Made by a program: the position numbers and the translations under genes. This document shows positions 55,209 to 63,475 of a stretch of 64,000 bases of DNA, piece by piece. This stretch comes from an uncultured Lachnospiraceae bacterium (lineage in GTDB: Bacteria > Bacillota > Clostridia > Lachnospirales > Lachnospiraceae), in the NCBI GenBank assembly GCA_910578555.1, contig CAJTPS010000017.1:1-64000 (forward strand). Direction: 5' to 3'. The notes under the pieces are model-generated. The model made no database searches. It had not been told where the DNA came from and was given only the letters and a program-made list of their open reading frames with translations. The first letter of the stretch is position 1. Every line of letters begins with the position of its first letter.

Positions 55209-55772
55209 GGGAAAGTTTCTCCTCTCTTTCTGTTCGCTCTGTGGTATAATGGGTATGCGAATATGCGATGCCTGTTCGCCGCAGAGCGTTGTTTGGTGAT
55301 ATTGGGTCATGCGTTCAGATTTTCACTTGTGATGCCTTGCCCACATAGGCGGCCATTCGACTTTGCCGGTGAGTGTGCTTTTTTATTGAATAGAGAAAAG
55401 GTGTACCGGACAGCATACCACATTCACCATTGGGCGCAGCGCTCTTTGATACAGATACAGATACGCAAACAGCCGATTGTTTGCGGATTTCACAAGGCTT
55501 GAATCTGAACTGCGATTTTAAGGCGCCGTTCTCCCCGAATGCCGTTCCTGCCCGGAATCTCATCCCGGCGTATCGCTTCCCTTGGTGCGCTCATATCGTG
55601 ACGGCACTTCGCCGGAAAGCATATCCCATTCGGACGGTCATGCAATTTTCAAGGTTCAGTGGTGTGTATCAGGTACATTGTAGCGAAAAAATGCGCCCCT
55701 TCCCGTATATCCAAGAGGATGGAAAAGGGCGGTAAATCGGCGTGATTTCCACGCTTATGGACGGAGGTAGAG
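55209..55772. other. 564-bp stretch without a convincing gene
   Basis: Open frames here lack ribosome sites and family features. CGCTCTG (about 55228) and CAGAGCG (about 55282) form a dyad. The promoters of the two outward-pointing regulators (HTH protein at left, XRE protein at right) should lie here, but no hexamer pair is compelling. Confidence 0.4.
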
Positions 55773-56612
55773 ATGGAAGCAAAATTGACCATACAAGAGC
55801 GTTTTAAAGACCTGCGGGTTGTTGACCGGGGTTTGAGCCTGGAACAGCTTGCAGAGCAGACAGGGCTTTCCAAATCCGCCCTTGGTAAATATGAATCTGA
55901 GGATTTCAAGGATATAAGCCCCTTTGCCATCGTGACGCTGGCGAAGTTCTACGGCGTGTCTACCGACTATCTGCTTGGTCTGACAGAAAACAAAAATCCC
56001 GCAAACGCAGAGCTACAAGCCCTGCATCTGCGGGATGATGCGGTAGATGCGATACGGGATGGGAAATATAATAAGCGGCTGCTGTCTGAGTTGCTGGTGC
56101 ATGACAAATTTCAGCAGTTAATGGTCGATGCCGAGGTCTATGTTGACCGGATCGCCGACAGCAGGATCAACGATATGAATGCCATGCTTGAAGCGGTGCG
56201 CCAGCAGATTATTCAGCAGTATGCTACAGAGGATGGAGATTTGCATACCCGAACGCTGGCTCTCGCTCAAATCCAAACAGCGGAGTATTTCAAACAGGTG
56301 CTGTCTGATGATCTGATAGGTATTCTATCGGACATCAGAGAAGCCCACAAGCAGGATGCCACCACCGCAGACGAGGAGTCCACCGCCGAAGCCGTCAGCG
56401 AGTATTTACAGACCGCTATGAGTTATGAGGGCAGCCCGCAGGAAAAACAGGCCAGAGTTTATCTTGCGGGGCTGGGCATTGACTATGGCGCTATATCTAA
56501 AGAAGAATTTGTAACGCTGATTGGAATTTTGCAAAAATCCAAGAAACTGAAAATTAAGCAAGCCAATCAACGAGGCAAAAAACGGAGGAAATATGAAATT
56601 ATCAAAGATTAA
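55773..56612 (+). CDS. XRE-family transcriptional regulator
   Basis: 279 residues. Residues 5-75 form a Cro/CI-type helix-turn-helix (LSLEQLAEQTGLSKSALGKYES and YGVSTDYLLGL). The rest is helical, with a basic C-terminus, and may sense a ligand or dimerise. CGGAGGTAGAG precedes the ATG. The last 20 bases overlap the next gene. Probably the master regulator of the element or of the former defence gene behind it. Confidence 0.85.
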   Translation: MEAKLTIQERFKDLRVVDRGLSLEQLAEQTGLSKSALGKYESEDFKDISPFAIVTLAKFYGVSTDYLLGLTENKNPANAELQALHLRDDAVDAIRDGKYNKRLLSELLVHDKFQQLMVDAEVYVDRIADSRINDMNAMLEAVRQQIIQQYATEDGDLHTRTLALAQIQTAEYFKQVLSDDLIGILSDIREAHKQDATTADEESTAEAVSEYLQTAMSYEGSPQEKQARVYLAGLGIDYGAISKEEFVTLIGILQKSKKLKIKQANQRGKKRRKYEIIKD

Positions 56613-57708
56613 AATTAAAAATTATAGACTCCTGATTGATGCTGAACTGGAGGTTGACTCCCAAACAACACTGATTGTTGGGCGCAATAATACTGCCAAA
56701 ACATCTTGCTTCGAATGTATCTGCAATGTGTTGAATGGAAATCCTTTTTCATTTAACGACTATCCCTTGCAAAAACGGGAGAATCTCTATACCAAGATAG
56801 CTTTATTTATGGAGAAAAAGCTTACTCTTGAACAACTTTATGAGCAGTTAGAACCAATATCTATAGAGTTACTAGTGGATTATACTTTGGATGATCCGGA
56901 TGAGAACTTGGGTGCATTGTCTCCTTTTATAAATTTCTTCATTGCGGAAAATAAAGGACCCCAATTTGGATTCTTTGGTGATGCATGGCAAACAATATAC
57001 CAATCCAATAAGGCGTGTGGGGCTATAGAGCATAATAATCTTATGAATACTGTTGAACCCGTTTATAAAGCCCTGGAAACATCAAATATGCAATTGCTTT
57101 TTGATGCTCTCGAAATAAAGCGATATCCGATTACTAAAAAGTCCGAAAAAGCCAGATGGAAAAATTTTCATAAACAACTAAAAGAGGTTAGAAGGAAAAA
57201 AGCTATCGATGTTTTTGAGTTAGTCAATCAATCAAACTTGATTCCTGTACCTCCCAAACTGGAAGGGTATTATCGTCTGTATTGCGATGCTCCTGAAACA
57301 ATCTATGCCGCAGACACTACAATCCAATCGTTTTTAAATTTGGATTATGCACAGTTCGTAACGGCAATTGACTTTATGTATCCAGATGCAATGTTTTCAA
57401 CTGAACATGGCGTCAAAGGAGAAGAGTACGATAATGTAGTCTTTGTTATTGGAAGAGGGTGGAATCAGTACCAATTTGAAGTCTATGCGCCGATGATAAC
57501 AGGGCAATCTGCCATTCCAACCGGAAAACAGGCATCATATGAACGAAACCGAAACCTTTTCTATGTATGTTGTTCAAGACCGAAAAAAAGATTATTCTTA
57601 TTCATATCCATACCAATAGAACCAACTTTTCGATCCTTTTTAGTTGAACTTGTTGGAGAGCAGAATATATTTACTTATAGTCAATACCTCGAGTCAAACA
57701 TGAAATAA
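56593..57708 (+). CDS. Chimeric OLD-ATPase/UvrD-helicase protein, likely relic of a Gabija-like pair
   Basis: 371 residues, AT-rich. Residues 1-115 match the start of OLD-family ATPases (GajA-like): IKIKNYRLL, a P-loop GRNNTAKTS whose second Gly is Ala, and IELLVDYTLDDPDENLGALS. From about 120 the sequence is UvrD-like (GajB-like): FFGDAWQTIYQ (motif III), HGVKGEEYDNVVFVI (motif V), NLFYVCCSRPKKRLFLF (motif VI). Missing are the rest of the ATPase, the Toprim nuclease, helicase motifs I-II and motif IV. Internal deletions that fused two neighbouring genes in frame explain this best. It may be inert, or a dominant fragment. Confidence 0.7.
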   Translation: MKLSKIKIKNYRLLIDAELEVDSQTTLIVGRNNTAKTSCFECICNVLNGNPFSFNDYPLQKRENLYTKIALFMEKKLTLEQLYEQLEPISIELLVDYTLDDPDENLGALSPFINFFIAENKGPQFGFFGDAWQTIYQSNKACGAIEHNNLMNTVEPVYKALETSNMQLLFDALEIKRYPITKKSEKARWKNFHKQLKEVRRKKAIDVFELVNQSNLIPVPPKLEGYYRLYCDAPETIYAADTTIQSFLNLDYAQFVTAIDFMYPDAMFSTEHGVKGEEYDNVVFVIGRGWNQYQFEVYAPMITGQSAIPTGKQASYERNRNLFYVCCSRPKKRLFLFISIPIEPTFRSFLVELVGEQNIFTYSQYLESNMK

Positions 57709-57864
57709 GCTGAATATGATGTCGATAGATATACCTGTAAAATCAAGGGAACCCCAATCCATCCGTTAGGCCAACTGATGAAGAAAGAAAAATTTGGTAG
57801 TTTCAAATTAAAGGCGCATGAAAGAGATACACTTATCCGTATGAAAAAGCAAAAAGCAAGCTGA
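57709..57864 (+). pseudogene. Unidentified C-terminal gene fragment
   Basis: Directly after the stop of the chimeric gene the same frame continues for 51 codons of protein-like sequence (RYTCKIKGTPIHPLGQLMK, then KLKAHERDTLIRMKKQ). It has no start of its own. Either a relic of another element gene or a read-through tail. Family unknown. Confidence 0.4.
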
Positions 57865-57889
57865 GTATCGGTTGATTTGATACTCAGCT
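57859..57889 (-). terminator. Terminator of the DUF6061 gene
   Basis: AGCTGAGTATC (57859-57869) pairs with GATACTCAGCT (57879-57889); on the minus strand TGCTTTTTGCTTTTT follows. Confidence 0.8.
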
Positions 57890-57903
57890 CGCTTACTATA
57901 AAA

Positions 57904-58161
57904 TTAGGAATTGCCTTCAATTCCGCTGTGCGGGCCGGAAACCTGTCTGAGATAACCTTCCAGATTGCCGCAGAGAACCAACTCCGCATAGTCCAAAGGG
58001 GCGTTATAGATAAGCCAGTCCAATTCGGAACGGGCGTTGACGCTCATAGCAACCTCCCTCTCGACCTCGGCACAGTCAATAGAAATCATACTCCTGTCCG
58101 CATAGCGCAATTCGACATTGCCGGTGTCGATGTTAAACTCGCACGATAACAGCTTGTTCAT
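57904..58161 (-). CDS. DUF6061-family small protein
   Basis: 85 residues from the ATG at 58161 (GGAGGT upstream). CEFNIDTGNVELRYADRSMISIDC and SELDWLIYNAPLDYAELVL fit the small DUF6061 proteins common in Firmicutes mobile elements. Function unknown. It is the last gene before attR. Confidence 0.7.
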   Translation of the reverse strand: MNKLLSCEFNIDTGNVELRYADRSMISIDCAEVEREVAMSVNARSELDWLIYNAPLDYAELVLCGNLEGYLRQVSGPHSGIEGNS

Positions 58162-58230
58162 AGTGGAACCTCCGTAAAACCTTGCATTTTGTAACCAATC
58201 CTGACTGACAGTTGCCATTCGTTTTTTGAT

Positions 58231-58273
58231 TACTGTTTTACGGACACCCACCTAATGCCACAACCGGTCTTTT
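58231..58273 (+). other. attR of the integrated element
   Basis: TACTGTTTTACG (58231-58242) is the inverted copy of the left arm; the core ACCGGTC lies at 58263-58269 and TTTT of the chromosome follows. Confidence 0.75.
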
Positions 58274-58276
58274 CTT

Positions 58277-58356
58277 AATTCCTTCCGCCTTTTCAAGTTT
58301 GCGAAGCAAATCTCGCAATTCCTTCCGTTTTTTCGAGTCCGCGAAGCGGAACTCGC
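58277..58356 (+). repeat. Two tandem 40-bp repeat units with hairpin cores
   Basis: Units 58277-58316 and 58317-58356 both start AATTCCTTCCG and end CTCGC; each centre is a small stem with a GCGAAGC loop (the pairing bases differ, e.g. GTCCGC/GCGGAA, but the stem is kept). A further stem AATCGAAC/GTTCGATT follows at 58357. The related unit at 44419-44452 lies on the other side of the element. On the minus strand they trail the MFS gene. Confidence 0.75.
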
Positions 58357-58376
58357 AATCGAACTTGTTCGATTTG

Positions 58377-59690
58377 TTATTTTAATTTCGCCTTCTCCTC
58401 TATGCTCATCGGGCGTACAAGGAAGATGCTCATGAGCAGTGCGATGATATAGAGTACAATCGTTAAGTACAATACGTTCTGATATCCCACAGGGTTGATG
58501 TCGTTGCCGTGGGAGTCAGTGATAAATTCACCTGTTTTATTGACGATCAGATTGGCAACCTGATTACCGGTAAGACCGGCGAAAGCCCATGCGGATAAGG
58601 TGATGCCGTGCAGCGCGCTGATGCTGCCCATGCCGTAATGATCGGACAGAAGCGTAGGCACGTTGGAGAAACCGCCGCCGTAACCTGCATTGACTACGAA
58701 GATCAGTCCCAGCACCAGAACTGTCAGCAGGATATTGCCCTGACCGTTCTTGATACCGCCTGTCAGCATTACCAGTCCGGTAAATACAATTGACAGAATG
58801 AAAATCAGCTTGTAGATCGTGTTACGGTCCTTCATCGTATCCGCCCATGCGGAGAAACCGAGACGTCCGCCGGCATTAAAGACTGCGGAGACTGTGGAGA
58901 TCACGCCGACAGCGCCGGCAAGACCGATACATTTCACGATCATCTTTTCCTGAGAGATCAGTGCAAGACCGCAGGTGATGTTGATGTAGAACATCAGCCA
59001 GATACCGATATAGTTGGCAACGGGTCTTGTCTTGATGACGGAGAGGATGCCCTGACCCTTCTCTTTCTTCTGCGGCTCATGCCAGCCTTCGGGTTTCTTG
59101 AGCAGGATGTGTCCTGCGAACATCATAACGAAGTATACGACTGCCAGGATCAGGAACATCTTGTAGATGCCGCCGTCGCCGAGGTTGTCAAGCATAGCCT
59201 GCATGATCGGGCTTGCAATCGCCTTGGCAGCGCCGAAACCGGCAACCGCGAGACCGGTAGCGAGACCTTTACGGTCCTCAAACCAGAGCATGAGCGTCTT
59301 GACCGGAGACAAATATCCGGTTCCAAGGCCGATACCCATGATAAAACCGTAGCAGACATAGATACCGATGAGTGCCAGCGGACTGGCCTGATGCTGACCG
59401 CCGTAGTAGATGAAGAATCCGGTACCCGCCATACCTGCCGCAAAGCAGATCGAGGCGATGAGTGAAGATTTATGTATGTCCTTCTCTACCACATTTCCCA
59501 GGAATGCCGCCGACATGCCGAGGAAGAAAATGGCGAAGCTGAATGCCCACTCCGTTGCGCCCTTGGAGAAACCGATGTAATCCGCAATTTCCTGGCTGAA
59601 TATGGACCAGCAGTAGACCGTACCGATACTGCAATGCAGCAGAAGCGCCGGAATAGCGGCACATACCCATTTGTTTTGACTTGTTTTCAT
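58377..59690 (-). CDS. MFS transporter of the OFA (oxalate/formate antiporter) family
   Basis: 437 residues with twelve helices and a central loop. N-terminal features of the family: WSIFSQEIADYIG after helix 1, GIGLGTGYLSPV in helix 4 and the motif WFEDRKGLATGLAVAGFG. It would swap small carboxylates across the membrane; actual substrate is not readable. AAAGGACTC precedes the ATG. It stands alone, with the 40-bp repeats behind it. Confidence 0.88.
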   Translation of the reverse strand: MKTSQNKWVCAAIPALLLHCSIGTVYCWSIFSQEIADYIGFSKGATEWAFSFAIFFLGMSAAFLGNVVEKDIHKSSLIASICFAAGMAGTGFFIYYGGQHQASPLALIGIYVCYGFIMGIGLGTGYLSPVKTLMLWFEDRKGLATGLAVAGFGAAKAIASPIMQAMLDNLGDGGIYKMFLILAVVYFVMMFAGHILLKKPEGWHEPQKKEKGQGILSVIKTRPVANYIGIWLMFYINITCGLALISQEKMIVKCIGLAGAVGVISTVSAVFNAGGRLGFSAWADTMKDRNTIYKLIFILSIVFTGLVMLTGGIKNGQGNILLTVLVLGLIFVVNAGYGGGFSNVPTLLSDHYGMGSISALHGITLSAWAFAGLTGNQVANLIVNKTGEFITDSHGNDINPVGYQNVLYLTIVLYIIALLMSIFLVRPMSIEEKAKLK

Positions 59691-59933
59691 TGTGTAAGAG
59701 TCCTTTCTTATGTTATAGAAATATACCGTAGCAAATTCACTTTTTTTATTTTAACCCGAATAATGGAAAAATTCAAGGTGCGAAGCGCAATTTGACTATG
59801 TATATCAGTGGCGCGCGGCATAAAATAACCGATGCGGTACACAATAGTCTCATACTAGGAAAATTTTTGAATTATTGAGTCAGTGAACCGCCATGCCGTG
59901 TCAGACCGGCAGCGGTCCGGAACGGAGGAGATT

Positions 59934-61250
59934 ATGGAGTCTGTTTGGCACAGGACGGCGTCGAGGCCGGCATTCGGGAGTCTGCAGGGAGATGTCAGCA
60001 CGGATGTGCTGATTATCGGCGGCGGTATTACGGGGATATTGTGTGCGCATTTTCTGCAGGAGAGAGGGATAGATTATCTGCTTGCGGAAGGAAATGAGAT
60101 CTGCAGCGGCGTGACCGGCAGCACGACGGCCAAGATCACGGCGCAGCACGGACTGATCTACGCGAAACTGCTGAAACATGCAGGATATGAAAAGACGAAG
60201 CTGTATCTGGAGGCAAACCAGAAGGCGGTGCAGAAGTATACGGAACTGGCGGCTGATATATCCTGTGATTTTGAGGAGAAGACGGCGTATGTATATTCGA
60301 TGGACAATAGAAAGAAACTGGAGCAGGAAGCGGATGCCTACCGGATTCTCGGTCTGGACGACGGGATCGCGGAAACGGCAGAGCTTCCTTTCGACACGGC
60401 GGGGGCAGTGCGGATGAAGCGGCAGGCACAGTTCCATCCGCTGAAGTTTCTCTCGGAGATTGCCAAGGGGCTTAATATCTGTGAGCATACTTTCGTGACA
60501 CAGCTTATGCCCGGGCGGGCGCTTACCGACAAGGGCAATATCACTTATCGAAAGGTCATATTTGCGACTCATTATCCGATTGACAATAAACACGGCTGTT
60601 ATTTTATAAAACTGTACCAGCACCGCTCTTATGTGACCGCATGGGAACAGGCGGCACACATCGACGGCATGTATGTGGATGAGGCTGAGAAAGGCATGTC
60701 TTTCCGAAGCTTTGACAATCTGCTGCTTGTCGGCGGCGGCGGACACAGAACCGGCAAAAAGGGCGGAAACTGGCAGGAACTGCGGGAGTTTGCGCATAAG
60801 CATTATCCGAATGCCGTGGAGCGGTATCACTGGGCGGCACAGGACTGTATGCCGTTAGATGATGCGCCCTATATCGGTGTATATTCACCTGCCATGCCGG
60901 ACTGTTATGTGGCGACAGGCTTTCGCAAATGGGGAATCACATCTGCTATGGTATCGGCGATGCTGCTGGCCGATCTGGTGCAGGGCATCGAGAATCCGTA
61001 TGCCGAAGTATTCCGTCCGGCGAGAAGCATTCTGACGGGGCAGCTCTTATGTAACGGAGCGGAATCCGTGTGCAACCTGCTCACGCCGACGGTGCCCCGC
61101 TGCCCGCATCTGGGATGCGCGCTGAAATGGAACCGGGCGGAGCACTCCTGGGACTGCCCGTGCCACGGCTCGCGTTTTACGGAATCCGGCAAGCTGCTGG
61201 ACAATCCGGCGAACGGGGATGCGAACTGGAAACGGCAGTATAAAATGTGA
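59934..61250 (+). CDS. FAD-dependent oxidoreductase with C-terminal Rieske domain
   Basis: 438 residues from the ATG at 59934 (CGGAGGAG upstream). FAD-binding Rossmann motif IIGGGITG near 28-35 and a DAO-type fold with the SGVTGSTTAKIT substrate loop. The last 60 residues are a Rieske iron-sulfur domain with CPHLGC and CPCHG. Such fusions (YhfW-like) are known in Firmicutes; the electron acceptor and substrate are not. A GDANWKRQYKM tail ends the protein slightly earlier than in longer relatives. Confidence 0.88.
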   Translation: MESVWHRTASRPAFGSLQGDVSTDVLIIGGGITGILCAHFLQERGIDYLLAEGNEICSGVTGSTTAKITAQHGLIYAKLLKHAGYEKTKLYLEANQKAVQKYTELAADISCDFEEKTAYVYSMDNRKKLEQEADAYRILGLDDGIAETAELPFDTAGAVRMKRQAQFHPLKFLSEIAKGLNICEHTFVTQLMPGRALTDKGNITYRKVIFATHYPIDNKHGCYFIKLYQHRSYVTAWEQAAHIDGMYVDEAEKGMSFRSFDNLLLVGGGGHRTGKKGGNWQELREFAHKHYPNAVERYHWAAQDCMPLDDAPYIGVYSPAMPDCYVATGFRKWGITSAMVSAMLLADLVQGIENPYAEVFRPARSILTGQLLCNGAESVCNLLTPTVPRCPHLGCALKWNRAEHSWDCPCHGSRFTESGKLLDNPANGDANWKRQYKM

Positions 61251-61280
61251 TTGTGCGGCGAGTGCGGTGTAGTGTACAAT
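61251..61280 (+). promoter_or_regulatory. Promoter candidate of the inositol monophosphatase gene
   Basis: TTGTGC at 61251-61256, 18 bases, TACAAT at 61275-61280. A short stem ATTCCGC/GCGGAAT follows at 61298-61314. Confidence 0.4.
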
Positions 61281-61360
61281 AGTGTGAGCAGAATGATATT
61301 CCGCAAAGCGGAATCATGAAGGTTAGTGTGTGAATGAAAAATGATACGGAAGGAACGGAT

Positions 61361-62146
61361 ATGATGGCATCGCAGTATGATTTTACAGTACAAGATATCA
61401 TTGCTTTGGTAAAGCAGACGAAATCGTTTGTGGAAAACCGGGAAATGGCGGAGCATATTAAGGTCAAAGGGCCGGCGGATTACGTGACGCAGGTCGATAC
61501 CGGCATCCAGAACTTTCTGGCGCGGGAGCTGGGCAGGCTGGCGCCGGAGATTCAGTTTCTGGGTGAGGAGGAGGGGCTGCACGAGATGGCGGCGGATACC
61601 TACTGGATTCTGGACCCGATCGACGGCACCACGAATCTGATTCATGACTATCAGCACAGTGTTGTATCGCTGGCACTCTATGAAAAGGGCGAGATCACGC
61701 TGGGAGTGATCTATGATCCTTACAGGGAGGATGTCTACTTTGCACAGAAAGGACAGGGCAGCTTCTTGAATGGCAGCCCGGTTCATGTGTCGGAGGCGGA
61801 ACAGCTTTGTGAGACGATTATCACCATCGGCACGTCGCCCTATGATCGAGAACTGACAGAGGTGAATTTCCAGCGTTTCCGGCGTGTGTTTGAGAAGAGC
61901 CAGGATATCCGGAGAACCGGTTCGGCGGCGCTTGATCTGGCTTATGTGGCGTGCGGGCGCACGGGCGGATTCTTTGAGTCCCTGCTTTCTCCGTGGGATT
62001 TTGCGGCGGGGATGCTGCTTGTCAGAGAGGCAGGAGGGCAGGTCACGGATTATGCAGGCGCGCCGCTGAATCTGCTGCAGAGAGGAAGCGTGATCGCCAC
62101 CAACGGGAAGGTGCATGAGGAACTGCGAGGGCTGATCTATGCGTGA
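61361..62146 (+). CDS. Inositol monophosphatase-family phosphatase
   Basis: 261 residues from the ATG at 61361 (AAGGAAC in front; the ATG at 61334 lacks such a site). All metal-binding motifs are there: GEEEG, DPIDGTTN and WDFAAG. Members hydrolyse inositol phosphate, 3'-phosphoadenosine 5'-phosphate or sugar phosphates. A sulfur link (PAP phosphatase) is possible but not shown. The stop overlaps the start of the next gene by eight bases. Confidence 0.88.
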   Translation: MMASQYDFTVQDIIALVKQTKSFVENREMAEHIKVKGPADYVTQVDTGIQNFLARELGRLAPEIQFLGEEEGLHEMAADTYWILDPIDGTTNLIHDYQHSVVSLALYEKGEITLGVIYDPYREDVYFAQKGQGSFLNGSPVHVSEAEQLCETIITIGTSPYDRELTEVNFQRFRRVFEKSQDIRRTGSAALDLAYVACGRTGGFFESLLSPWDFAAGMLLVREAGGQVTDYAGAPLNLLQRGSVIATNGKVHEELRGLIYA

Positions 62147-62564
62147 AACCGTACATAAGAAGGTAAGATATCAGCGACGATACGCGATTTGTGTAATTAT
62201 TGTGGTGACATGCGTGCTGGCCGGCAGCATCGGTTGGAAGATTCCGGTGTTCTGGAAGATAGAGACGTTGAAGCTTCCTGACGGGTGCGAGACTGTCTAT
62301 CCGCTTAAAGTGGAAATGTCTGATGTCCACTGGTGGCATATCAGCGGAGAGAAGGTGATTGCGTGCGATGCGGGTTACGACGCGGCAAAAGCGTATATTG
62401 AAAGCCATAATTCTATCGTAAAACTGCACCATCTCAGTATCTGCGGCTATGGCAGCATGTCCTGTGATTATATCTATGATTCCGAATATGATGAATATTT
62501 TGAGGAGCATTATAATCCGGATGAATATGTTAAGATTGTTTATGAAAGGAAGATCGGCTGGTAG
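62139..62564 (+). CDS. Small membrane-anchored protein, unknown
   Basis: 141 residues: a basic N-terminus, one helix (about 15-35), and an external part with WHISGEKVIACDAGYDAAKAY and an acidic Tyr-rich end. Coupled to the phosphatase gene by overlap. No family recognised. Confidence 0.5.
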   Translation: MRETVHKKVRYQRRYAICVIIVVTCVLAGSIGWKIPVFWKIETLKLPDGCETVYPLKVEMSDVHWWHISGEKVIACDAGYDAAKAYIESHNSIVKLHHLSICGYGSMSCDYIYDSEYDEYFEEHYNPDEYVKIVYERKIGW

Positions 62565-62624
62565 GAAAGCCTGACAGGCAGCGGCTGTAACCGGCGAAGG
62601 CAGAGTCGATACGAGAGGACATAT

Positions 62625-62861
62625 ATGAATCAGAGTACATATTGTTTATTAGAAAATTATATGACTGCGTGCATGGAAGACAGTGCGCATGACAGAGAGC
62701 ATATATACCGCGTGTTATATCATGCGCTGGATATTGCGAAGACAGGGAGCGGTGTAGATTACGATGTGCTGATCGCGGCGGACTTCTATCACTGTCTGCA
62801 CCGGGAGGCACAGACAGCTTATGAAAATGGACGGGATGAACTGCATAAGAGGATCGACTGA
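62625..62861 (+). pseudogene. HD-domain hydrolase with internal deletion
   Basis: 78 residues. The first 50 match the start of HD-type hydrolases (HDREHIYRVLYHALDIA, YDVLIAA), but where the catalytic LLHDIG should follow the sequence jumps to what looks like the C-terminal helix (FYHCLHREAQTAYENGRDEL). The catalytic His-Asp pair and about 80-100 residues are lost, without a frameshift. Likely inactive. Confidence 0.5.
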
Positions 62862-62875
62862 CCGGATATCAAGTG

Positions 62876-63091
62876 TTATCCTTCTGCGCTTAACGGAGTG
62901 GTGACGGCGTCATCCAGCATAGAAGTGCAATGAGGACATCGTGTGGCATGGATAGAGATTTTGGTTTTACAGAAAGGACACTCTTTTTCGGTCTCTTCCC
63001 TGACTTCCTCTTTTTCGTGCAGATGCTGCAGTTTATTGATCTGGCGTACCAGCAGGAAGAAATAACGTAATGGAAACAGAACAAATTTGAC
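62876..63091 (-). pseudogene. C-terminal relic of the mechanosensitive channel MscL
   Basis: On the minus strand the frame ending at 62876 reads FFLLVRQINKL followed by KEEVREETEKECPFC and RCPHCTSML, the last membrane helix end, linker and Cys4 motif of clostridial MscL proteins. Upstream sequence does not encode the pore helix or first membrane segment. No start or ribosome site is present. Confidence 0.65.
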
Positions 63092-63200
63092 ATGTGGTAG
63101 TCGTGACGGGGGTTCTTTTTCTTTTTATTTACAAACCTTTGTGTTCCTCTGTTTATACCTAAACCGCCTGCTTCATCTATATATACAGTGGATTTATTTT

Positions 63201-63384
63201 TAAGATATCCTTAAGATTATTGAGATTCAGGTCGAAATATGGTAGGTTTAAGGCAGGAACCGTAAGAATAATTCACAAGGCAATTATAAGACTGATTCTC
63301 AGGTCATCCATAAGGATCATTCTCAGGATGATAAAAGATGACAGCAGGAATATTTTTAGTGTCAACTGTAAGAATAAGTCTTAG
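63201..63384 (+). repeat. Short direct repeats with 24-bp period
   Basis: TAAG...ATTC-type units start at 63263, 63287 and 63311 (24 bases apart); the second and third share ATTCTCAGG. Related but looser copies start at 63201, 63212 and 63369. They lie in a 380-base gene-free stretch ahead of the proton-channel gene. Confidence 0.55.
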
Positions 63385-63475
63385 CAGGAAACGGCAGGAC
63401 AGATCAATCTGCTGGTTCTGGCGGGTCGTATTGTAACAATAACTGTATCAGCAGAGAAGAAGGACGGGTGTACGG

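Larger units (their letters stand above)
44461..58269. mobile_element. 13.8-kb integrative mobilizable element with large serine recombinase
   Basis: Both ends carry ACCGGTC (44461-44467; 58263-58269). The internal ends form inverted arms with TACTGTTTTACG/CGTAAAACAGTA at equal distance (18-20 bases) from the core, as attP halves of large serine recombinases do. Joining the flanks gives the palindrome AAAAGACCGGTCTTTT, a reasonable attB. Cargo: recombinase, small accessory gene, MobL relaxase with oriT, restriction-modification-like pair, invertase-type recombinase, regulators and a degraded OLD/UvrD gene. It has no type IV secretion genes, so it would need a helper for transfer. Confidence 0.85.

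Noticed and set aside
55430..55735. 101-codon frame between the two regulators of the element
   Set aside because: No ribosome site, no recognisable fold, biased residue content; left as non-coding.
63201..63384. CRISPR array
   Set aside because: Repeats are short, degenerate and only 24 bases apart, with no spacers of equal length and no cas genes.
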